DNA of 6,462 bases from Clostridiales bacterium UBA4696 (GTDB lineage: Bacteria; Bacillota; Clostridia; Oscillospirales; Oscillospiraceae): NCBI GenBank assembly GCA_002404795.1, contig DHKK01000145.1:4837-11298 (forward strand), given 5' to 3'. Position 1 is the stretch's first letter, and every line of letters begins with the position of its first letter. The notes under the pieces are model-generated. The model ran no database searches and was not told where the DNA came from. It was given only the letters and a program-made list of their open reading frames with translations. Positions 1-5,446 of this stretch are shown piece by piece. Made by a program: the position numbers and the translations under genes.

Positions 1-139
1 GCCGCAGCGGAAAGGCTCCCCTCCCAGGGGAGCTGTCTGCGAAGCAGACTGAGAGGTTGCTGCAAATTTGTTACGACCTCTCCGTCTCGGCTTCGCCGAG
101 CCACCTTCCCCTCGTAGGGGAAGGCTTTTTTGCTGCGGC
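1..139. repeat. Palindromic intergenic repeat built of four hairpins
   Basis: This is a non-coding element with overall dyad symmetry. The ends are perfect inverted repeats (GCCGCAGC at 1-8, GCTGCGGC at 132-139). Inside, hairpin 1 pairs 15-22 with 26-33, hairpin 2 pairs 35-40 with 44-49 (loop GAA), an inner stem pairs GAGAGGT 51-57 with ACCTCTC 76-82, hairpin 3 pairs 86-91 with 95-100 (loop TTC), and hairpin 4 pairs 104-112 with 116-124. The centre is the palindrome CAAATTTG at 63-70. The left half resembles the reverse complement of the right half, so the whole could fold as a cruciform or as a multi-hairpin RNA. From memory, similar elements are scattered between genes in gut Firmicutes genomes; that recollection cannot be verified here. 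It may extend left of the window, since pairing begins at base 1. No transposase is present, so if mobile it would be a non-autonomous MITE-like element. Confidence 0.8.
104..131 (+). terminator. Probable rho-independent terminator inside the repeat
   Basis: A perfect 9-bp stem (CCTTCCCCT 104-112, AGGGGAAGG 116-124, loop CGT) is followed after one C by six T residues (126-131). This is the classic intrinsic terminator layout on the + strand and would end transcription arriving from upstream of the window, insulating dnaX. The mirror hairpin at 15-33 has only a run of three T on the minus strand, so termination in that direction should be weaker. Confidence 0.6.
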
Positions 140-170
140 TTGATACGGGCGGCAATTTTTGCCCCGGCTC

Positions 171-199
171 TTTTCTTTCCCGTAAAAATCGTGTATAAT
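171..199 (+). promoter_or_regulatory. Probable sigma-A promoter of the dnaX cluster
   Basis: A perfect -10 hexamer TATAAT lies at 194-199. With a 17-bp spacer the -35 position is TTTTCT at 171-176, which matches TTGACA at only three positions, so recognition would rest mainly on the -10 box. Transcription would begin near 205-207, giving a leader of only about 20 bases that still includes the GGAGG ribosome binding site at 212-216. A small 5-bp hairpin (151-155 with 159-163) sits just upstream and has no assigned role. Confidence 0.6.
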
Positions 200-225
200 A
201 CCAGACAGAATGGAGGCGAACGGGG

Positions 226-1854
226 ATGTATCAGGCGCTGTACCGGAAATACCGGCCGCAGACGTTTTCGGATGTGGTCGGGCAGAAGAGCGTGACCGAC
301 ACGCTGCGCGCGCAGCTCGAGACGGGCAGGCTCAGCCATGCGTACCTGTTCACCGGCACGCGCGGCACGGGCAAGACCTCCTGTGCCAAGATCCTGGCCA
401 AGGCGGTCAACTGTGAAAATCCGAACCACGGCGACCCCTGCGGCGTGTGCCCGTCCTGCCGGGCCATCGACGAGGGCAGCTGTATGGACGTGCTGGAGAT
501 CGACGCGGCGTCGAATAACGGCGTGGACTCCGTCCGCGTGCTGCGCGACGACGCGATCTATACGCCCGGCACGGTCAAAATGCGCGTGTATATCATCGAC
601 GAGGTCCACATGCTCTCGACGGCGGCGTTCAACGCCCTGCTCAAGATCATCGAGGAGCCGCCGGCGCATCTGCTGTTCATCCTCGCCACGACTGAGCTGC
701 AGAAGGTCCCGGCGACGATCCTCTCCCGCTGCCAGCGGTTCGCGTTCAAGCGTCTGCGGGCGGAGGAGATCGCCTCGCGGCTCAACTTCATCGCCTATCA
801 GGAGCACATCGAGATCGAGCCCGACGCGGTGAATCTGCTCGCGCGCCTTGCCGACGGCGGCATGCGCGACGGCGTGAGCCTGCTCGACCAGTGTGCCTCG
901 GCGGCAGACGGCGCGGTGACGCTCGAGAGCGTCTACGCTTCGCTCGGCCTTGCCGGTGAGCGGCGGACAGCGGAGCTCATGCAGGCCATCGCGCAGCAGG
1001 ACACGGCGAAGGCCCTGACGGTGTTCTCGTCCCTTTATGCCGCGGGCAAGGACGTGGGCGCGCTGCTCGGCGAGATGTGCGCGCTGTGCCGCGACCTTCT
1101 TGTGCTGCATACCGCGCCGAAGAGCGGGCTTGCCATGCTCTCCGGCATTGCGACGGAGCAGCAGGCGCTGGCGCTGCAGGACGTGTTCAGCCCGGGCGAA
1201 CTCATGCGCGTGCTGACCGAGACGCAGAAGACCCGCGCCTCGTTCGGCAAGAACACCGACGTGCGCGTGGCGGCGGAGCTGCTGCTCATGCAGCTGTGTG
1301 AACCGGCGCTTCGGCTCGACGCGCAGGCGCTGAACGCGCGCATCTCGCGCGTGGAGGAGCAGCTGACCTCCGGCGTTCTGGTCAAGGCCGCGCCGCAGAC
1401 CTCCGACGACGAATATGACGACGACCGCCCGCCCTTCCCCGACGACGTGGACGATCCTGCGCGCGGCCAGCTCCCGGAGATGCCTCCGGCGCAGCCGGCG
1501 CCCGCCGCGCCGAAGCCGGAGACGCCCGCGGGCTTCTGGCCCGCGCTCTCGGAAAAGCTCCGGGCGGAGCTTTCGGCCAAGGACCGCGGCTTCTTCGCGG
1601 CCAACGGCCCGCTGCACCCCGTGCTGCAGGGCGAGAGCACCCTCATCATGGCGGCGGACAACGAATTCGTGCTCGGCATGGTCAAAAAGCCCGCCATCGA
1701 GCAGCTGATCCGGGAAAAGGCGTCCGCGCTGCTGGGCAGGCCCGTCGCAGTGCGCTTCGCGCTCAAGAACCAGGTCTCGAACCTCGGCAAGGATCCCATG
1801 GACGCGCTTGTGCAGTTCGGCGAGCAGCACAGCGACATTTTTACGATAAAATAA
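226..1854 (+). CDS. dnaX: DNA polymerase III subunit gamma/tau (clamp loader ATPase)
   Basis: DnaX is the ATPase subunit of the cytoplasmic clamp loader, which opens and loads the beta sliding clamp at primed sites and, through its C-terminal part, ties the loader to the polymerase. The 542-residue product opens with the family signature MYQALYRKYRP. It has Walker A GTRGTGKTS (44-52), a four-cysteine zinc module (C63, C72, C75, C78), Walker B with D125-E126, sensor 1 ATTE (154-157), the SRC motif with arginine finger R168 (167-169), and sensor 2 GGMRDG (211-216). A helical collar domain follows to about 360, then an acidic and Pro/Ala-rich linker (about 390-435) and a small C-terminal domain to 542. 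The start is set by GGAGG at 212-216, nine bases before the ATG. It leads the cluster with ybaB and recR. No A-AAA-AAG frameshift site is seen near the linker, so a single tau-like product is expected. The length is normal for Firmicutes. Confidence 0.97.
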   Translation: MYQALYRKYRPQTFSDVVGQKSVTDTLRAQLETGRLSHAYLFTGTRGTGKTSCAKILAKAVNCENPNHGDPCGVCPSCRAIDEGSCMDVLEIDAASNNGVDSVRVLRDDAIYTPGTVKMRVYIIDEVHMLSTAAFNALLKIIEEPPAHLLFILATTELQKVPATILSRCQRFAFKRLRAEEIASRLNFIAYQEHIEIEPDAVNLLARLADGGMRDGVSLLDQCASAADGAVTLESVYASLGLAGERRTAELMQAIAQQDTAKALTVFSSLYAAGKDVGALLGEMCALCRDLLVLHTAPKSGLAMLSGIATEQQALALQDVFSPGELMRVLTETQKTRASFGKNTDVRVAAELLLMQLCEPALRLDAQALNARISRVEEQLTSGVLVKAAPQTSDDEYDDDRPPFPDDVDDPARGQLPEMPPAQPAPAAPKPETPAGFWPALSEKLRAELSAKDRGFFAANGPLHPVLQGESTLIMAADNEFVLGMVKKPAIEQLIREKASALLGRPVAVRFALKNQVSNLGKDPMDALVQFGEQHSDIFTIK

Positions 1855-1881
1855 TTTTTACGACGATAAGGAGAACATGAC

Positions 1882-2232
1882 ATGGCAAAAGGCGGATATC
1901 GCGGCGGTATGCCGATGGGCGGCAGAAACCAGATGCAGATGATGAAGCAGGCGCAGAAAATGCAGGAAAACCTCATGAAAATGCAGGAGGAGCTGCAGGC
2001 GAAGGAATATGAGGCGACGGCGGGCGGCGGCGTCATCAAGGCCGTGTGCGGCGGCGACCGCGAGCTCAAGTCGATCACCATCGATCCCGAAGCGGTCGAC
2101 CCCGAAGATGTGGAAATGCTGCAGGATATGATCGTCGCGGCCGTCAATGAGGCCATGCGCAAGGCAGAGGCCGACCAGTCCGCCAACATGGCCAAGCTCA
2201 CGGGCGGCCTGAACTTCGGCGGTCTGTTCTGA
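1882..2232 (+). CDS. ybaB: YbaB/EbfC family nucleoid-associated protein
   Basis: This is a small dimeric DNA-binding protein of the YbaB/EbfC family, thought to coat or bridge the nucleoid and almost always encoded between dnaX and recR. The 116-residue product has a Gly/Met-rich N-terminus (1-18), a Met/Gln/Lys-rich amphipathic helix (about 18-42, with MKQAQKMQ as the family hallmark), a beta-strand core containing ATAGGGVIKAVCGGDRELKS (45-64) and ITIDPEAV (65-72), a helix from about 74 to 98, and a Gly/Phe-rich tail ending NFGGLF. AAGGAG at 1868-1873 lies eight bases before the chosen ATG; another ATG at 1877 is out of frame. It starts 27 bases after the dnaX stop, and its TGA shares one base with the recR ATG. 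Its precise role in the cell is not well defined; a link to recombination is inferred from the neighbourhood. Confidence 0.95.
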   Translation: MAKGGYRGGMPMGGRNQMQMMKQAQKMQENLMKMQEELQAKEYEATAGGGVIKAVCGGDRELKSITIDPEAVDPEDVEMLQDMIVAAVNEAMRKAEADQSANMAKLTGGLNFGGLF

Positions 2233-2831
2233 TGCGTGCGTTTCCGGCCGCGCTCGAGCGGCTTACCGAACAGTTTGCCCGGCTTCCCGGCATCGGCATG
2301 AAGTCGGCGCAGCGGCTGGCGTTTTACGTGCTGTCGCTGCCGAAGGAGGATGCCGACAGCTTCGCGCAGGCCATCGTGGACGCGAAAAACAGCGTCCGGC
2401 TCTGCCCGGTCTGCCAGAATCTGACCGATCAGGAGCTCTGCGGCGTCTGCGCCGACCCGGAGCGGGATCATTCGCTCATCTGCGTCGTGGCTGAGCCGAA
2501 GGACGTCATCGCCATGGAGCGTGCGCGGGAGTACCACGGCGTCTACCATGTGCTGCACGGCGTCATTTCGCCCCTGAGCCACGTCGGCCCGGACGATCTG
2601 CGCATCCGCGAGCTGCTCTCCCGCGTATCCCAGGGCGGCGTGCGCGAGGTCATCATGGCCACGAACCCGGACACCGAGGGCGAGGCCACGGCCATGTATC
2701 TGTCACGTCTGCTGCGTCCGATGGACGTGAAGGTGACGCGGCTGGCCTATGGCATCCCCGTGGGCAGCCAGCTGGAATATGCCGACGAGGTGACGCTGCT
2801 GCGCGCGCTGGAGGGCAGACAGGAAATATAA
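2232..2831 (+). CDS. recR: Recombination mediator protein RecR
   Basis: RecR works with RecO (and RecF) to load RecA onto SSB-coated single-stranded DNA during gap repair. The 199-residue product has the usual length and layout: an N-terminal helix-hairpin-helix region with LPGIG (18-22), a four-cysteine zinc finger (C58, C61, C70, C73), a Toprim domain from about 81 to 175 with E88 in VVAEPKD and the acidic cluster NPDTEGEAT (145-153), the conserved LHGVISPL (108-115), and the C-terminal segment LAYGIPVGSQLEYADEVTL (171-189). The ATG overlaps the ybaB stop as TGATG and no good Shine-Dalgarno sequence precedes it, so translation probably depends on ribosomes finishing ybaB. Nothing looks degraded. 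Confidence 0.97.
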   Translation: MRAFPAALERLTEQFARLPGIGMKSAQRLAFYVLSLPKEDADSFAQAIVDAKNSVRLCPVCQNLTDQELCGVCADPERDHSLICVVAEPKDVIAMERAREYHGVYHVLHGVISPLSHVGPDDLRIRELLSRVSQGGVREVIMATNPDTEGEATAMYLSRLLRPMDVKVTRLAYGIPVGSQLEYADEVTLLRALEGRQEI

Positions 2832-2840
2832 GTCATATCC

Positions 2841-2869
2841 GAGCCGTCCGCCCGAACCGCGGGCGGCTC
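2841..2869 (+). terminator. Strong hairpin after recR, weak or partial terminator
   Basis: The stem pairs 2841-2851 with 2859-2869: eleven pairs, one of them a G.U (2847 with 2863), around the loop CCGAACC (2852-2858). It begins nine bases after the recR stop. The bases that follow (TTGTGCATAG) do not form a U-tract on either strand, so this is not a textbook intrinsic terminator. It may attenuate read-through or protect the 3' end of the dnaX-ybaB-recR message. No convincing promoter is visible between here and 2902. Confidence 0.45.
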
Positions 2870-2886
2870 TTGTGCATAGAAACGGG

Positions 2887-2894
2887 AAAGGAGA
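2887..2894 (+). promoter_or_regulatory. Ribosome binding site that fixes the start of the BMP-like gene
   Basis: AAAGGAGA lies at 2887-2894, with GGAG ending eight bases before ATG 2902. An in-frame GTG at 2872 would add ten residues, but it lies immediately behind the hairpin and has no Shine-Dalgarno sequence, so 2902 is preferred. Confidence 0.8.
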
Positions 2895-2901
2895 TAGGAC
2901 C

Positions 2902-4851
2902 ATGACCACGAGCATCAACAGACAGGAAGCGCTGCATCAGTTCAAGCTGGCGCTCAAAGCCGGGCAGAAATGCTACCGCGACTGCGTCCACCGCGGACGC
3001 GACCCCTATCCGCAGGTCCTCGAGACGCTGCTGCAGGGCAGCGTGGTGGCCGGGCGCGTGGACCTGGGCGAGCTGGAGATCCCGATCGCCCAGATCGTCG
3101 GGATGAACACCGCCGGACGGCAGACGGCCTTCGCGGCGAATTTCATGCCGCTGCTGGACCTGGGGACGGAGTTTGCAAGCAAGTGGATCTCGCTCTGCGA
3201 GGCGCATCTGGGCGATACCGGCATCGTCGACCCCATCCGCTGCTTTGAGTATATGGGGCAGTTTTACGTGCAGGAGGGCAACAAGCGCGTGAGCGTCCTG
3301 CGGAGCTTCGGCGCGCCGACCATCCGTGCGTATGTCACGCGCGTGCTGCCGTTGTACTCCGACGACCCGGCTGTGCGGGTCTACTATGAATTCCTGCACT
3401 TTTACGAGCGCTGCGGCCTGTATCAGGTGCATTTCAACCGCCTGGGCGACTATCCCAAGCTGCAGGCCGCGCTCGGCTTCGACGCCGAGCACGTCTGGTC
3501 GCAAAAGGAGCGCCGCGCGTTTCTCGCCGCGTTCTATACCTTCAAGACCGCTTATGACAAGCTGACGCAATCCGCGCCGCCCGTCACAACGGCGGAGGCG
3601 CTGCTGACCTGGCTGCACGCATACACGCTGGGCGATCTGCGCGTGCTGACGCAGGCGGAGCTGGAACGGTCCATCCGCGCCATCTGGCCGGAGCTGGAGG
3701 CCGTCGCCCAGGGCGGCAAGATCGCCGTGCAGACCGAGGCCGCGCCGGAGCCGCAGAGCCTGCTTGGCCGTCTGGCCGGCTTCCGCGGGTGCCTGCGCGC
3801 GGCGTTCGTCTACGAATGCGCGCCGGAGGACAGCCCGTGGATCGCCGCGCATGAGGCCGGGCGGCGCCAGCTGGTGCAGGCGCTCGGCGAGGCCGTCGAC
3901 GCGCGGGTCTATCTCGTGACGGACTATCCCAGCCCCGAGGACGCGCTCGAACAGGCCGCGGCCGACGGCGCGCAGGTCGTCTTCACCACGACGGTGCCGC
4001 TGATCTTCGCCTGCCGCAAGCTCGCGCCCAAGTATCCCGGCGTGCGCTTTCTCAACTGCTCGGTCGATATGCCGTATCCCGGCGTCCGGACGTATTACAG
4101 CCGGATCTATGAGGCCAAATTCCTGCTCGGCGCGCTGGCCGGGACGCTGGCAACGGACGCGCGCATCGGCTACGTCGCCGACGCGCCGGTCTTCGGCACG
4201 CCTGCGGCCATCAACGCTTTCGCCCTCGGCGCGCAGCTGACGCGGCCGGACGCGCAGATCATTCTCCGCTGGTCGTGCTGCGAGCAGGAGCCGGCCGTTA
4301 CGCTGGCGGCGGAGGGCCTCGGCATGATCTGTGCCCACGACCTCAAGCGGCCGGGGCAGGAGAACGGCTGGCGCGGCCTGTGCCGCGTGGAGGACGGAAA
4401 GCCGCGGCGCGAGGCGCTGCCGATCCGCAACTGGGGCGAGATCTATATCCGCCTCGCGCGCAGCATCCTGCGCGGCGGCTGGGACGAGCTGAACGCCGCC
4501 GGGGCGATCAATTACTGGTGGGGCTTTGCCAGCGGCGCGGTCGACGTGCAGCTGGCCCAAAGCGTGCCGGACGGCCCGCGGGTGCTGCTGCGGGTGCTGC
4601 GCGAGGCGCTGGTGCACGGCGAGCTGACGCCCTTCCACCGCCGCATCACCGATCAGGCGGGCACGCTGCGCAATGATGGAGAGCAGTGGTTCTCGCCGGA
4701 GAAGATCCTGCGGATGGACTGGCTGTGCAGCAATGTCACCGGCAAGATCCCGGCTTATGAGGAGCTGCTGCCGATGGCGCAGCCGATGGTGCGCCTGCTC
4801 GGCGTCTACCGCGATGCGCTCCAGCCGAAGAAAAGGGGGCCGCTGCTGTGA
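2902..4851 (+). CDS. ParB-like domain fused to BMP/PnrA-type ligand-binding domain, cytosolic
   Basis: This 649-residue protein has two recognisable parts. Residues about 60-150 resemble the ParB/sulfiredoxin-type N-terminal domain: IPIAQIVG (60-67), then GIVDPIRCFEY (107-117) and FYVQEGNKRVSVL (121-133), which match the order PI-V ... G-E-R-R in ParB proteins. Residues 296 to about 590 resemble BMP-family solute-binding proteins (PnrA/TmpC, which bind purine nucleosides): AAFVYECAPEDSPW, KYPGVRFLNCSV (377-388), EAKFLLGALAGTLATDARIG (404-423) and WGFASGAVDVQLAQSVP (540-556). A helical stretch (about 180-270) links them. There is no signal peptide, lipobox or membrane segment, and no ABC permease or ATPase gene nearby, so import is unlikely; an intracellular sensor or regulator is inferred. 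The ligand is unknown. Its stop overlaps the next start as GTGA. Automatic annotation would probably call it a BMP ABC transporter substrate-binding protein, which the missing export signal argues against. Confidence 0.85.
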   Translation: MTTSINRQEALHQFKLALKAGQKCYRDCVHRGRDPYPQVLETLLQGSVVAGRVDLGELEIPIAQIVGMNTAGRQTAFAANFMPLLDLGTEFASKWISLCEAHLGDTGIVDPIRCFEYMGQFYVQEGNKRVSVLRSFGAPTIRAYVTRVLPLYSDDPAVRVYYEFLHFYERCGLYQVHFNRLGDYPKLQAALGFDAEHVWSQKERRAFLAAFYTFKTAYDKLTQSAPPVTTAEALLTWLHAYTLGDLRVLTQAELERSIRAIWPELEAVAQGGKIAVQTEAAPEPQSLLGRLAGFRGCLRAAFVYECAPEDSPWIAAHEAGRRQLVQALGEAVDARVYLVTDYPSPEDALEQAAADGAQVVFTTTVPLIFACRKLAPKYPGVRFLNCSVDMPYPGVRTYYSRIYEAKFLLGALAGTLATDARIGYVADAPVFGTPAAINAFALGAQLTRPDAQIILRWSCCEQEPAVTLAAEGLGMICAHDLKRPGQENGWRGLCRVEDGKPRREALPIRNWGEIYIRLARSILRGGWDELNAAGAINYWWGFASGAVDVQLAQSVPDGPRVLLRVLREALVHGELTPFHRRITDQAGTLRNDGEQWFSPEKILRMDWLCSNVTGKIPAYEELLPMAQPMVRLLGVYRDALQPKKRGPLL

Positions 4852-5438
4852 AGCTGCTTCTGCTTGCGGACAAGGAGAGCCGCTATCTCTGGGATTTTTA
4901 CAAGCCCGGCTGCCTGCGGGAGTATGATCTGATGCTCTCGTGCGGGGATCTGAAGGCCGAATATCTGACGTTTCTCGCCACGCTCGGCCGTTCGCCCCTG
5001 CTCTATGTCCGGGGAAACCATGACGATAACTACGAATCGCGCCCGCCGGAGGGCTGCGAGTGCATTGAAGACAAGCTCGTGACGGTGGGCGGCCTGCGCA
5101 TCGTGGGCCTTGGCGGCAGTCCCCTGTATTCCGGGGGCCGGAACCAGTACACCGAGCGGCAGATGGAAGCCCGCATCCGGAAGCTCGGCTGGAAGATCCG
5201 CCGCGCGGGCGGCGTCGATATCGTGCTCACGCACGCCCCGGCCCGCGGCTTCGGCGACGCGGAGGACTTTGCCCACCGCGGCTTTGAGGCCTTCCTGCCG
5301 CTGCTCGACCGCTATCAGCCGCGCTATCTGATCCACGGCCACGTGCATACGGAGTACGGCCACGCGATCCCCCGCGTGCTGCAGCGCGGCGGCACCACCA
5401 TCATCAATGCCTGCGAGCGCTATACGCTCGAGCTATAG
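4848..5438 (+). CDS. Calcineurin-like metallophosphoesterase
   Basis: This 196-residue protein has the size and motif order of small single-domain calcineurin-like phosphoesterases, which use two metal ions to hydrolyse phosphomono- or diesters. Visible motifs are D8 in LLLADKES (motif I), CGD with D34, GNHDD (56-60), THAP (128-131) and GHVH (164-167). Motif I reads D-K-E where D-x-H is usual, so one metal ligand is changed to E10; the other ligands are all in place. There is no signal peptide or membrane segment, so it is cytoplasmic. It starts at GTG 4848, overlapping the upstream stop by four bases, with AGGGGG at 4834-4839 as the ribosome binding site. That coupling suggests it works with, or is made in proportion to, the BMP-like protein. 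The substrate cannot be told from sequence; a nucleotide or cyclic nucleotide is conceivable given the neighbour. Confidence 0.9.
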   Translation: MKLLLLADKESRYLWDFYKPGCLREYDLMLSCGDLKAEYLTFLATLGRSPLLYVRGNHDDNYESRPPEGCECIEDKLVTVGGLRIVGLGGSPLYSGGRNQYTERQMEARIRKLGWKIRRAGGVDIVLTHAPARGFGDAEDFAHRGFEAFLPLLDRYQPRYLIHGHVHTEYGHAIPRVLQRGGTTIINACERYTLEL

Positions 5439-5446
5439 GAGGAGCT

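Noticed and set aside
1..139. CRISPR array
   Set aside because: The inverted repeats are adjacent hairpins of different sequence, with no regularly spaced identical direct repeats or spacers.
1..225. SRP RNA (ffs) or tRNA gene, which often lies upstream of dnaX in Firmicutes
   Set aside because: The space is filled by the palindromic repeat and promoter; no SRP Alu/S-domain motifs or tRNA cloverleaf could be recognised.
68..295. Small + strand ORF running through the repeat into dnaX
   Set aside because: It starts inside the palindromic repeat, has no ribosome binding site and overlaps the dnaX start; its peptide is a translation of the hairpins.
1681..1690. C-AAA-AAG run as a possible slippery site in dnaX
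   Set aside because: It lies in the C-terminal domain (around residues 487-488) rather than at the linker, is not the efficient A-AAA-AAG heptamer, and no upstream enhancer or stem-loop was recognised.
1035..2582. 515-codon open frame on the minus strand across dnaX, ybaB and recR
   Set aside because: It lies antisense to three well-recognised genes, has a low-complexity Ser/Arg/Ala-rich translation with no family resemblance, and is explained by the scarcity of stops in GC-rich antisense frames.
2872..2901. GTG 2872 as start of the BMP-like protein
   Set aside because: No Shine-Dalgarno sequence precedes it and it adds only ten unremarkable residues with no signal peptide; ATG 2902 has a strong site.
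2833..4638. 601-codon open frame on the minus strand opposite the BMP-like gene
   Set aside because: Its translation is Arg/Ala/Gln/His-rich with no recognisable motifs, while the + strand frame shows clear ParB-like and BMP-family motifs and a good ribosome binding site.
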